Assembly: GCF_001640025.1 (NCBI RefSeq)
Contig: NC_031671.1
Location: forward strand, 1,922,001 to 1,986,000
Direction of reading: 5' to 3'
From: Sugiyamaella lignohabitans
Lineage: Eukaryota; Ascomycota; Dipodascomycetes; Dipodascales; Trichomonascaceae
DNA length: 64,000 bases
In this document: piece after piece, positions 52,363-62,996 of the stretch
How positions within the stretch are numbered: position 1 is the first letter of the stretch
Layout: every line of letters starts with the position of its first letter
Notes under the pieces: model-generated
Databases searched by the model: none
What the model was told of the DNA's origin: nothing
The model's input: the letters and a program-made list of their open reading frames with translations, nothing else
Program-made: the position numbers and the translations under genes

Positions 52363-52548
52363 GATTCCCCCCCTCCCCCTCTGTCCCCTGGAACCCCCCA
52401 AAGCGGCGGTGCATGACCAGTTAAATTAAAAAGTTAATGCACAGCGTATATGCACACATCCTGGCCGGGAACGGGTGCAATCGTCATGCGCCATGCACGT
52501 TTAAATGAACAGGGCTGCACGCACCCCGCTGTCAGCCAACGTCGGTGC

Positions 52549-52691
52549 TGCCTCTGGCGGCTGGGGCTCCGCCCCAGACCCTGGTTGCTCCTGCTTCGCA
52601 GGAGTTTTTGCTGGGACCGGAGACGAAAAACGACTCGAGCGAAGCGAGAGGAGCAGCGGGGTCTGGGGCGGAGCCCCAGCGGCCGGAGGCA
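52549..52691 (+). repeat. GC-rich palindromic repeat, whole copy (A/B)
   Basis: TGCCTCTGGCGG, A hairpin left, centre TTGCTGGGACCGGAGACG, B hairpin right, end GGCCGGAGGCA. It lies 33 bp beyond the SDR stop. Nearly a reverse-complement match of the copy at 52220 (same centre), so the two are close relatives. Confidence 0.95.
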
Positions 52692-52723
52692 GCACCCAAA
52701 CACGGAAGAAAACGAAGAGTAAA

Positions 52724-53791
52724 TTAAACCCGTTGGACAGGAACTTCATACTTGACCCCTCTGCCACCGCACCGGATGCGTTCTTGGAGCCAGTTGGGGT
52801 AGGATCGCAGGAGCGAGATGGGGAACACGGCGTCGGGGAGAATGAGTTGGGCGCCGCGGGTCGAGTATACTTGGTTGACGACGGCGGTGGCGATATCGCT
52901 GGGGGTGAGCTCGCGGCACACGAAATTGTTCATGTTTTGGAGCCCGTCAATGAGTCGGGTTCGCACCCAGCTGGGGTGGACACTGGTGGTTCGCACTTTG
53001 GGTGCGTTGTAGATTGTGCGGAGTTCGGTCGCAAGTGCCTCGTGGTGGGCTAGAGCTGCTGCTTTGGATCCGCTATAGGGACTCATAAGTTGGGGCGAAA
53101 TGAAACTTGCAATACTGGCAATGGTCACGATGTGACCGTGGTTGTTCTTGACCATGTCGGGAACAAACGCTTTGGTAGTCCAGTAATGAGCAAGAACATT
53201 GACATCGTATGTCTTGCGGACATTGGCTTCGGTTATGCTCAAAATAGGCTGGCCGGCTCCAATACCGGCATTGTTAATAAGCACAGTGGGAGATCCATGG
53301 TCAGCACGGATCTTATCAGCTACTGCGTATACAGCGTCAGCATCGGTGATATCGGCTTGGTAGAAATAGGTATTAGGAGGCAGCACTTTAGCGGGCTCAC
53401 GGTCCAAAATAATCACTTTGGGGTTCTTGGTGGCAGCAAACTCGTTGGCCATGGCAAGACCAATACCGTTAGATCCTCCGGTAAGAACCACGATTTCTCG
53501 TGACCAATCGTATGTGTTATCAGAAACGCCATTGTTAAGAACTCGACTGTTGAGCCAGCCATTGACAATACGAAGAGCACCCCATGCAAAAAGCACTTTT
53601 AACACTACACCGAGCTTGGAATTGGCAGAGGTGATCTTTTCAATCAATGGCACCAGGAATTTCGGGACCTTGGCAATAAGGTTGTTCAGTTGTTCTGGAG
53701 ACAACGACCGAAGTCCTAGAAGTGCACCAGTCAGCACGGGATTGAGCGCGGTGCGTCGGATGAGAGGGAGGAAATCATTGACAGTAGCCAT
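52724..53791 (-). CDS. Short-chain dehydrogenase/reductase, membrane-associated
   Basis: 355 codons from an ATG at 53791. After an N-terminal region with a hydrophobic stretch (about 60-80, GVVLKVLFAWGALRIVNGWL, a likely membrane anchor) comes a classical SDR Rossmann fold: TGGSNGIG at 104-111 (cofactor loop), ADIT, NNAGIGAG at 173-180, TIASIAS, and catalytic YSGSK with Tyr239 and Lys243. Asp130 after the second strand (VIILDR) favours NAD(H) over NADP(H). The layout resembles the retinol dehydrogenase 10/SDR16C group and its fungal relatives, which act on lipophilic alcohols. The substrate is unknown. No intron. A whole palindromic repeat lies 33 bp past the stop. Confidence 0.85.
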   Translation of the reverse strand: MATVNDFLPLIRRTALNPVLTGALLGLRSLSPEQLNNLIAKVPKFLVPLIEKITSANSKLGVVLKVLFAWGALRIVNGWLNSRVLNNGVSDNTYDWSREIVVLTGGSNGIGLAMANEFAATKNPKVIILDREPAKVLPPNTYFYQADITDADAVYAVADKIRADHGSPTVLINNAGIGAGQPILSITEANVRKTYDVNVLAHYWTTKAFVPDMVKNNHGHIVTIASIASFISPQLMSPYSGSKAAALAHHEALATELRTIYNAPKVRTTSVHPSWVRTRLIDGLQNMNNFVCRELTPSDIATAVVNQVYSTRGAQLILPDAVFPISLLRSYPNWLQERIRCGGRGVKYEVPVQRV

Positions 53792-54394
53792 TTTGCGTTG
53801 TTCTTGAATATATCGTCAGTCGACAAGGGCACTAAAGTAATCAGTCAATTAAATCACACAAATCACAAATCACAAATGAAACAATGAAAAAATCACTCAA
53901 CGAACCAAACGAAGTTGACCAGCTGACAAGCGAACCAACCAGACGACAAACTTGCCGAAGATTCAGTTAACAGATAAAAGCCGAGAGCAAGCAGATGAAG
54001 CGGCACTCAGAACCAATTGACACAGAAATCAATTGGGCAAAAAGCACGGAATAAATAAAAAAAAAAAAAAGTCACAAGAAAAAAGTCACCAGTCAAAATC
54101 TGATAAACCTGAAAAAATAACAAGGCGCCAACTTGGAGATGGCAACTCAGTTTATATATAAACGCAATGCAACTGCATCTACCCTCGATAAGGTACACAA
54201 ATGCGTCAAGTGCGCTATATCGCAGAGAGACCCCTCCATCCACGCTCGCTCACACTTCTCGAAAGATCAACAGCACATGCCGAGGTTGACGACGCCAGCT
54301 TGCGGTGGATAAACAATCAGCAAAACCTAACTCCCTGCGACCTTGCGGAACACACCGAGCAACCATCGGGAATTTCATGTGAACATCCCCACCT

Positions 54395-54572
54395 GTTCCG
54401 GCGGCTGGGGCTCCGCCCCAGACCCTGGTAGCTCCTCTCGCTTCGCTCGAGTCGGTTCTCCCCCATGGTAAATAATATTATTATTTAAATAAAAAATTTT
54501 ATTTAACTATACTTCAGCAAATTCCTGCGAAGCAGCAGCCACGGGGTCTGAGACAGAGCGCCACCCTCCCCC
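54395..54572 (+). repeat. Palindromic repeat with AT-rich insertion at its centre
   Basis: The left B-type arm is good (CTGGGGCTCCGCCCCAG, CTCTCGCTTCGCTCGAG). About 60 bp of AT-rich sequence (about 54468-54528) replaces the centre. The right A-type arm is decaying (TTCCTGCGAAGCAGCAG, TCTGAGACAGAGCGCC). Confidence 0.8.
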
Positions 54573-54767
54573 CCTTTAGCACCCCACACTTCGCTCGTGA
54601 ACAATGCACCCACTACCCCGCAAAACGCACCTAACACCTAACACAGTCCGGCCCTAATAGGAGATTACCCCTGTCTGCACAACTAACTTCGACGATCCGT
54701 GGACTAACCTTCCACCGAAAGTGCACCCCTCCTCCCTCTCTTGGCAATAATATCACCCGAGCCGAGC

Positions 54768-54850
54768 CTTTCGCGAAGCGAGTACAACCTGAGTCTGGGG
54801 CGGAACCCCAGACCCGTGGTTGCTCCTCACGCCCTGCTCGAGTCGATCCG
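54768..54850 (+). repeat. Decayed, rearranged palindromic repeat
   Basis: CTTTCGCGAAGCGAGTACAAC, CTGGGGCGGAACCCCAG, CCGTGGTTGCTCCTCACGC, CTGCTCGAGTCG. Pieces of right and left arms are joined around a single large hairpin. Confidence 0.65.
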
Positions 54851-55070
54851 CGTTCGCGGCTACGAGAGATCGTGCGGCTGATGTGAATGGTCACGTGAAG
54901 GCAATGGGGTGAGTGGGATTGCCTGTTTGGGAAATGGGGACAGTCACAAATTTCTCGCACCGCGCCGAGAGAGAGACTACTCTTTTGAAAGTACCACTCA
55001 AGTCTGGTCGTTCCTTCACCACCTTTCGACAAATCCAACATCCGACGACAAGTTTAGGTCACCAAGCAAA

Positions 55071-55858
<788 letters not shown>

Positions 55859-56188
55859 ACAACTCGCCCCAAAATCTGTGGCTGTGGAACTTCTTCGCTT
55901 GTCTGTTGCTTCCCTTCACATGTATATGATTTTCGTAATGATATATATATCTTAAAAAGTATTTTCGAATCCTGGACGGGGTCTGCCTCCGGCGGCTGGG
56001 GCTCCGCCCCAGACCCTGGTTGCTCCTGCTTCGCAGGAGTTTCGCTATGCTTAAGTCGAGCGGCACGGTCCCAGAAACTCCTGCGAAGCAGGAGCAACCA
56101 GGGTCTGGGGCGGAGCCCCAGCCGCCGGAGGCACGCGGGTGGTGCACCGGAGATAGTCCGATAATACATTAGGTTACAAATAAATAAG
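55859..56188. other. Convergent intergenic, mostly one whole repeat
   Basis: Between the stops of RPL40 and SLN1. The repeat at 55984-56133 takes up nearly half. Confidence 0.75.
55984..56133 (+). repeat. GC-rich palindromic repeat with A hairpin in both arms
   Basis: Left CTCCTGCTTCGCAGGAG and right CTCCTGCGAAGCAGGAG. The centre CTATGCTTAAGTCGAGCGG may be a remnant of the B hairpin. At 150 bp it is longer than the usual 136-143. Confidence 0.93.
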
Positions 56189-59100
56189 TCAGTTGGGGCT
56201 GTCGAGCGGTTTGGTGAAGACCGGTTCGTGGAGGAGGATACCGGGACAGTAGGTCGAGAGGGCATTGTGGAGCTCGAGTCGCATGATGGGTTTGGTCAGG
56301 AGCGAGTTCATGCCGGCGCTGAGACAGGTCTCGCGGGTCCGGTCGTCAGCATAGGCTGTGAGCGCGATGATCGTGTAGGGGTACCCGAGAGTACCTCGAA
56401 TGATCTTGGTGGCCTCGATGCCGTCCATTTTCGGCATTTGTACGTCCATAAACACGATATCATAGTGGATTCCCGACTTGATTGCGTCCTCTACTTTCGA
56501 TACCACCTGCTCTCCGTCTAATACACACTCGATATCCTTGATTCCTTCGAGACGTAGAATCCGTTTCATGATTTCTTGGTTAATCAGGTTGTCTTCGGCC
56601 ACGAGAACTCTTAGTGAAGTGGCTGTTAACATCTCACCAGAGTTGTCCGGTAAGGTCAGGGCTGGTGGCGGAGGTGGTGGTGCCATTGATGTCACGGTAC
56701 CTGCACTGGCATCAGCAACCTCACCTCCAGATCGTGCTCGTGGTCGTGGTAAAAAGTATCCTTGTCCAGTTGGTGTCGAGGGTGTCTTTTCTTTACTGTT
56801 CATGCTACCAGTTCGTGGCACAGCCAGACTCCGATTCAGATCTTTTGTGATAAGTGTTGGAGGTTGTAAAGCATTGGCATTGGCGGTGACTGTGGTTGTG
56901 GTGACTGGACTTGTTACGGTCGTGGCAGGTGGTACTGGGTTGGATGGATTCGAGAAACTCGAGTCTCGAGTGCGGTTAATTGAAGGTGCACTTCGAATCG
57001 AGTCTCCTGTGGCAACACTCACTCGTGATAAAGAGGGTGCTAAGTCAAAACTGTGGCTCGCAGGAATCATGTTATTAACGCGGGTTTGTAACGGCACTCT
57101 CAATGTGAATGTGGACCCAGTTCCAACTTCAGAACGTAGCGTGATGGTTCCTCCAAGAACATCTGTCAACTGTCGACAAATGGAAAGACCCAGTCCCGTA
57201 CCGCCAAACTTTCTTGACAATGCTTGATCTCCTTGGATGAACGGTTCAAACACTTGGTTCTGGAACGACTGTTCAATACCAGGACCAGTATCTTCGACCT
57301 CGAATTCAAATATCACTGGACTATTGTTAACTGTAGATATCAACAATCCTCCATTTGCATTCGACAAAGATGTAGCCATGGGTCTTGTTCGAACTGAACC
57401 TCGTCTCGATCCTCCTGCACTCAACACTGAGTTTGGTTTACGAGATTCCATGCTTTCGCGAGCACTTCCTTCTTGAATAGCTCGGTCAATATTAGACAAT
57501 GTTCTAGTCGGTGGGATTAATCCGTTCGATCCACTACTGCCTCCAATACCACCCCCAGTACTGGCAGTTCGATCAAGAGATGCAAATCCCTTGTTATTGG
57601 GATCTACTGGTGAGACACCTCCCGAACCGCCGCCATTAGATTGAAACATCCGACTCCGATGAGTACGAATAAACAACTTGGATGCTGGTTGCGGTGATTG
57701 CGAGCTCGAATTGTGGTCCGAATGGGGCTGTGAAACCCCTGCTCCCTCCATGCTAGGTCGGTTGATGCTACTAGCGTTGACGGTCGTAATTTGATCTAAA
57801 GGTGGTGGCGAAATTGCTGGTGCTGGGACAATTGGCATTGGTGCCTGTGGAGGTGAAAACGTTGTTCTCTGTTCATCTCCAACCAGTTTGACCCGAAGTT
57901 TGACCTCGCCGCTAGGTTTAGTAAATTTCAATCCGTTCGAGAGAAGATTCATCAATACCTGCAATATTCGGCTAAAGTCGCCATATAACAGCATGCTGGA
58001 CACATTTGAAGGTGTCACCGAGTAAGAAAGATTAATATTCTTCTCCACGGCCTGTGGGTCATAAATAGTTCGTAAATGCGAAATGATATCACTAATGGTG
58101 AATTCCTTTTCATCCAATGTGATGTTGCCGACTTGGTTTTTAGAGAATGTCAACAAATCCGTCAACAATTCTAAAAGAACCTCGCCAGACTTGAAAATAA
58201 CTTTGAGCGATCTTCTCATCTTTGAAGGGTCTGTCTCGGTTAGCGACACAGCCGTCATACCTAGAATACCATTTAATGGAGTTCTCAGTTCATGTGTAAT
58301 GTTTGCAATAAATAATGATTTAGCCTCGTTGGCTGATTCTGCCTGGATCTTGGCGGCTTCTGATTCTCGAGTTCTATCCCTCACTCGATCTTCAAGGTGG
58401 AAATACTGTTTAACAAGCTCATCGACCATTCGGTTGTATGTTTCTGTCAAGTCTGTAAGTTCGTCTCTGAAAAAGCGCTGTGATTCACGCACTTTCATAG
58501 GCACTCGGAAATTCGACTTGTTGTGTACAAGCTGTGGTTTGATGGTTGTTTGCTTAAGCGGCATTGGCGGCTTTTCTGAAATGATAGTCATGCTACTGCT
58601 GCTTTCTTTACTTCCGGCTTCTTTTATCAGTGTAGTACTGTCGTCACCGTTGCTGGTACCACTGATAGCACCATCGCTACCAGTAGCACTACCGCTACCG
58701 CTACCACTGCCACTTCCACTTCCACTGATTCCATGATCAGTACCAGATTCTGTTGGCCCATCTGGACCACTGTCTCCTCTAGCACCAATTACACCGGCCG
58801 TCGTATCCACAGCACCACCTCCACTACCACTTCCACCTCCATCGGGCCCTCTATTAATACCCTCATCATCTTCGTCGACAGCACCAGGATCCCTTTTATC
58901 GTCGAGAAACCTGAGCATTGTCTGTTCAGTAGCCATTCGCAGTCTGTAAATGGGCTTGACTGCAAAATGAGCCACGGGAATAGTGAGAAGTACCATGAAC
59001 CCAGCAATCCCCACAGCAGATGCAATGACAATATTCCGGAATTTCGTCGTCTCCGCGTAGATATTGCTATGTGGTTCCTCAATAGCAATGGCCCATGTCG

Positions 59101-60237
59101 TAAATTCGAGGTTTGCTTGAGCATATCCCACTGCTAAATCGTCTCGCAGTGGTGTCTTTGTGTTAATCTGAACGCCACTAGCATTCGAGTTCAGCGCTTC
59201 TTCTAGTACTGGGTACTGTCGAAATCTATAAAGCTTTTCAAAAACACCTTCTGCGAGTTCTTCTTTGGTAGGGTTAGTTGGTGGAAGCAGGTATCTCCAC
59301 TGGTTATAGTCGTTTATAGTGGATAAATTAGCCACATCCACAGCCCCAGCAAGCACCATACGACCCTGACTGGACAGACCAGTGGTATCGTTAATGACTT
59401 TCATGAACTGTTCTGCACTAATCACCAGTGTCAAATAACCAGATAGATCAGGTTTCTCCACCAAAACCGTAGTATTTCCATACACTGGAAGACTAATTGA
59501 AAAGAGGAAATTCGGCGAGCTGTTATAGGGCCCTGAAAGACACCCTCCATTCAGCAGAAGCGATGCAGGAGGTGCACTTGACGGGCTCAGTGGCAGTAAT
59601 TCCTTGTTGATATCATCGAAAGAGTCAATAGTACTGGAATTTGTCGCTGTAAACAGAATATTAAAATTCGGGTCGTAAATCCCCACTGCACCAATATCAC
59701 TGAACGTTCCCAAAGTCGAGTTGAAAAACAGGCCTAAATCTTCCCAGTTGGAATTGGTATTATTTCCTGCCCGATACCTGCTCAGCGACAGCTGAACCTG
59801 GTCACGAGTCGTGAGCCAATAGGCCTGGTAATACAGCGACAAGAACGTCTGCACGATCTGCGACGACTTGAGAACAGCCACTACTTCCAGACTCTCCTCG
59901 GTCAACGAGATGTTGTAGTTGGTCGTATTAACACCCTATTTCTGCTGTTAGTGTCTGAACCTTTGGGTTGGGCAAATGCCTCCGGCGGCTGGGGCTGCGC
60001 CCCAGACCCCGTAGCTCCTGCTTCGCAGGAGATTGCCAGGACCCTCGACGTGACGACTCGAGCGAAGCGAGAGAAGCCAGAGGGGTCTGGGGCACAGCCT
60101 CAGCCACCGGGGGAGGCACACCTTCCCCGAACAAAAAAACTTACTGTGACAATGGCGAGAATTATCAGGGAGAACACGACCACCAGACAGATCAGGATAA
60201 TCAGCTGGAGCCGAATACCAAGATGGAACGTCCGCAT
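56189..60237 (-). CDS. SLN1: Hybrid sensor histidine kinase Sln1, two exons
   Basis: Exon 1 is 60237-60145 (31 codons) and exon 2 is 59935-56189, giving 1279 residues. The 209-nt intron (60144-59936) has donor GTAAGT, branch CACTAAC and acceptor ATAG. Exon 1 supplies the first membrane helix (LQLIILICLVVVFSLIILAIV). An extracellular domain of about 290 residues, a second helix (IASAVGIAGFMVLLTIPVAH), HAMP and coiled coil follow. The kinase core has phospho-acceptor His579 in ITHELRTPLNG, LLSNGLKF (N-box), DTGPGIEQ and GGTGLGLSI. The receiver has Asp1195 in IVFMDVQMPKMDG. Sln1 senses turgor and passes phosphate through Ypd1 to Ssk1, controlling the Hog1 pathway, and to Skn7. Yeast Sln1 is 1220 residues with His576. 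A palindromic repeat occupies 142 bases of the intron. Confidence 0.95.
59977..60118 (+). repeat. GC-rich palindromic repeat inside SLN1 intron (A/B)
   Basis: TGCCTCCGGCGG, CTGGGGCTGCGCCCCAG, A hairpin left. B hairpin CTCGAGCGAAGCGAGAG right. Right end decayed (CAGCCACCGGGGGAGGCA). Confidence 0.94.
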
Positions 60238-61572
60238 CTTTGTCGGAGAAAGGTCGCGATGACCGTCGGACGTCCGTAGCAGCAGTCGAATCAGCTGGTT
60301 TTTGCGGTGAAAATCGCTAGTTCAAATGACCGGTTGTATGTGGACAGTTTAATGGGTCAAACCATGGACTTTTTCTGTTATTTATCCCTTTTTTTGTATT
60401 GATATTCGCGATTGGACAATGCTCGTAAGTCTTGATTCCGGATTTGAGCACAAAAATCTGTCCAAAAGACCCTCTTCTCTATCTTTTCCGGGCTTGTTTG
60501 ATAAGTTAAGAACAGCCTGGGTCAGGCAAAGCGTTTTTCCAGTCGTTATTGCCCTGTTTCAACGGAATTTACGGCGTCTGAACTTCGTCTGAGACACTTT
60601 GTACTGGTATCGACGTCAAAAACAGCATTTATCGACTATATAATCGGGGCAAGGGTCTGCCGATTACATAGATGCACGGCGGAACTGGCCTGTTTCCTGA
60701 TTTAGCATCACCGCCAGATAAAGCAGCGGGGTATGCAACCCTGCCAACTACAGCTTAGTAGAGATAGCTGAACGAATCAAGCTTGTCGTAGTGGATTTCT
60801 GACAACTGACAAGTGTTGAGCCTTATTACAGTATTGGATTAGTGTTGAATGAGCTATCGTTAGAATTCAATTCTATTGGTGGTTTTCTAACGGAAGATTA
60901 TAGGATTCAGAAAGTGCTGTAAGAGCTCCCAGGTTTTTCAACGGTAAAAGCAAATCGACCAGTTCGAAGTTTCGAGAAAAAGTTATCAGCTTTTAGCAGG
61001 GTCACGTCAATCAAACCCAATGAAGAACCTGTAACCAGACTAGGACTAGTAAAGTAAGTATCATTATACTAATAATCTAGCGTTTTAAAGAGATTACTAG
61101 TCTATTCAAGGAACATGGAACAGTTGATTAACGCTAATAACGCTAAGATTGAACCATGCAGCTTCCAGCGACGATACCAGTACAGCTTACAGAGGTATGC
61201 AGACTGACCCGCTTTCCACGGTTAAGATTGGCTGGTTCTATGCACATTTGCAAGCAGAATTACGAGGCTTAGAATGCACCGCCTGGTTTCCATCCAAACG
61301 AAGATGCTGATGTAAAAATCTATGTTCTTTTCACCGTAATGAACAGTGAGTAACTAATCTTGGACATGCTGCAGACACTGGATATTATTAATGCTGTTCC
61401 AGTACTGGTCGGTCTGTTTAAACTTTTGATGTGGCAGCGAAATTAAGAATGAAAAATGTTCTTTTAGTGTTCTGTCGATTCAAGATTCAATTTCAGTATT
61501 CTATTTTATTCTCCTGAATAATGCTCATGCTCATCATCGGATGAAAAAAATATGGACAAGAGACAAAAATAA
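60238..61572. other. SLN1 upstream region, no gene seen
   Basis: 1.3 kb between SLN1 and tRNA-Leu. No coding gene, RNA gene or palindromic repeat was recognised. A T-run on the minus strand just left of the tRNA is its terminator. Confidence 0.5.
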
Positions 61573-61654
61573 TGACACCCGAGGGATTCGAACCCTCGCC
61601 TCCGAAGAGATCAGGACCTTAACCTGACGCCTTAGACCGCTCGGCCAGAGTGCC
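61573..61654 (-). tRNA. tRNA-Leu (AAG)
   Basis: 82 nt class II tRNA read leftward from 61654: GGCACTCTGGCCGAGCGG, anticodon arm TCAGGTTAAGGTCCTGA with anticodon AAG, long variable arm TCTCTTCGGAG, T-arm GAGGGTTCGAATCCCTC, acceptor GGGTGTC plus discriminator A. No intron. ATTATTTTTG downstream supplies the T-run terminator. Confidence 0.95.
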
Positions 61655-61667
61655 AATTTCATGGTTT

Positions 61668-61922
61668 TGTCAGACATAGCTTCCTTTTACATGTCAACTC
61701 TTATCTTATCAGTCAATAGCAGGTAACCTAACCCTGGGATCCGAGATATATAAATACTCGTAGTTTCCCTTAGAAGTTAGAAGACTAAGCTTGGTTATCA
61801 TTAAGTCTTCTTATACTAACTTCTAAGGTGAGTTTTCAATTATAATACATTAAGTCTTCTTATACTAACTTCTAAGACGGGTAAGGCCTCAACCCGGATA
61901 CAACATATCCTTCGACCTTACA
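61668..61922 (+). mobile_element. Solo LTR of a Ty3-like family, 255 bp
   Basis: Ends TGTCAGACATAG and CGACCTTACA, flanked on both sides by GGTTT (61663-61667 and 61923-61927). It contains a TATATAAATA box (about 61746) and a direct repeat of about 28 bp (AAGTCTTCTTATACTAACTT, in about 61803 and 61851) whose inverse also occurs just before it. It starts 14 bp upstream of the mature 5' end of tRNA-Leu. Confidence 0.88.
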
Positions 61923-61927
61923 GGTTT

Positions 61928-62198
61928 TGTGAAAATTACGACACTGAGGAGTCTCATTCCTCTAACTAACCGACGGGTTACCGCGGTACGCGGTATGGTC
62001 ACCCACCGGACTTCCCTCTCGTCCGATGACAGACTTTTAGGAACGACATGGAGAAGGACTGGGATTAGTTAACGAAAGTTTGCTAGTAAATAGAATTGTA
62101 ATAATTTGAAAGAACCAGAATCCGGCCAAGGTCCTGCTTGACCCTGTCCCCACTGTTTTCCCCGTAGCTACCCCTTTACGCGGATTCCGATTCTTACA
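61928..62198 (+). mobile_element. 5' LTR of a second Ty3-like family, 271 bp
   Basis: Begins TGTGAAAATTACGAC directly after the GGTTT shared with the solo LTR and ends GATTCTTACA two bases before a tRNA-iMet-type primer site. Its sequence differs from the solo LTR apart from the last TTACA. An inverted repeat GGTTACCGCGGTACGCGGTA lies inside. Confidence 0.75.
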
Positions 62199-62200
62199 AT

Positions 62201-62208
62201 TGGTAGCG
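62201..62208 (+). other. Primer-binding site complementary to initiator tRNA-Met 3' end
   Basis: TGGTAGCG, the complement of the 3' CGCTACCA of yeast initiator tRNA-Met, two bases after the LTR end, the arrangement used by Ty1 and Ty3. Only eight bases match. Confidence 0.7.
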
Positions 62209-62306
62209 AAACTAATTCACTGGATTCCGATTTGGATGAAATACTCGGCAGAAGAATAACCAACTCTGACACGGAGCCGGACGGGTTTTAAGGCGCGGTT
62301 AATACC

Positions 62307-62996
62307 ATGGGTGACAACTCAATTTCCGCCGACAATGAGGCACTTTGGGCGGAGATTAGAAGGCTCAACGCCCTCATCACCGACCAACAAACCGCACTGA
62401 ACAATGAGCCCCCGATTACATGGGAAGACAATCAGCTAGCCGTCAAGGACATGTACTACCCAATGGACCACTGGCAAAAGCTCCTCCACCAATTTCACAC
62501 CATCCGCCAAACGTCCACTGTAGAAGAGTACGGACAAACCTTTCGTCGCATGGTGCTCCAAATGCGCGACGAATATAGACCCCGGCCGAGACACCTATGG
62601 ATGCGCTTCGTTGACGGACTCCAAGCAGAACTCGGTGTCATAGTACGCCTCAGTAACGCGACTACCTGGGAGGAAGCCTTCCTTGTCGCCAATCGGGTCA
62701 GCATGAGACCTGATTCGTCCCTCTTTCAACATGCGGCCAACCTCATCTCCACCGCAACCACCCTTGCTTCGACCACTATAAATTGCGTAAGCTCTCTACC
62801 CTCGACCAACGCCCCAGGGACTAGGAATCTCGATGGAGACCTCGTCATGGGCAATTCCAGTCGTCTTCACCGTCTGACTGACGCCGAAAGAGAGACATTG
62901 CGAAAAAGTGACCGTTGCTTCCGCTGCCGTCGTCCAGGCCACTTCGCCCGAGAGTGTCCCAAGGGCCTTGTCCCGAAAAAAGGCCAGGGTCATTAA
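62307..62996 (+). CDS. Gag protein of a Ty3/gypsy-like retrotransposon, no pol found
   Basis: 229 codons from an ATG at 62307. A capsid-like region (WQKLLHQFHTIRQTSTVEEYGQ, then LWMRFVDGLQAEL and ATTWEEAFLVANRV) fits the retrotransposon Gag family, and near the C-terminus a CCHC zinc knuckle reads CFRCRRPGHFARECPKG. Gag forms the virus-like particle and binds RNA. The frame ends about 20 bp before a run of 25 C, and no protease, reverse transcriptase or integrase sequence follows. Either the element is a gag-only non-autonomous form, or it is truncated at the C-run, or the assembly has collapsed there. It is preceded by an LTR and primer site. Confidence 0.88.
   Translation: MGDNSISADNEALWAEIRRLNALITDQQTALNNEPPITWEDNQLAVKDMYYPMDHWQKLLHQFHTIRQTSTVEEYGQTFRRMVLQMRDEYRPRPRHLWMRFVDGLQAELGVIVRLSNATTWEEAFLVANRVSMRPDSSLFQHAANLISTATTLASTTINCVSSLPSTNAPGTRNLDGDLVMGNSSRLHRLTDAERETLRKSDRCFRCRRPGHFARECPKGLVPKKGQGH

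Larger units (their letters stand above)
49871..52723. other. Gene-poor interval with five whole repeat copies
   Basis: Between ELL1 and the SDR gene. Contains a pyrimidine-rich run (50341-50400), a coding-like but startless minus-strand frame (50410-50632), five whole palindromic repeats between 50985 and 52691, and a 30-bp LTR relic at 51461-51490. No supported gene. Confidence 0.55.
53792..55070. other. Divergent intergenic with two decayed repeat copies
   Basis: Upstream of both the SDR gene and RPL40. Holds an interrupted repeat (54395-54572) and a decayed one (54768-54850). No other gene was recognised. Confidence 0.6.
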
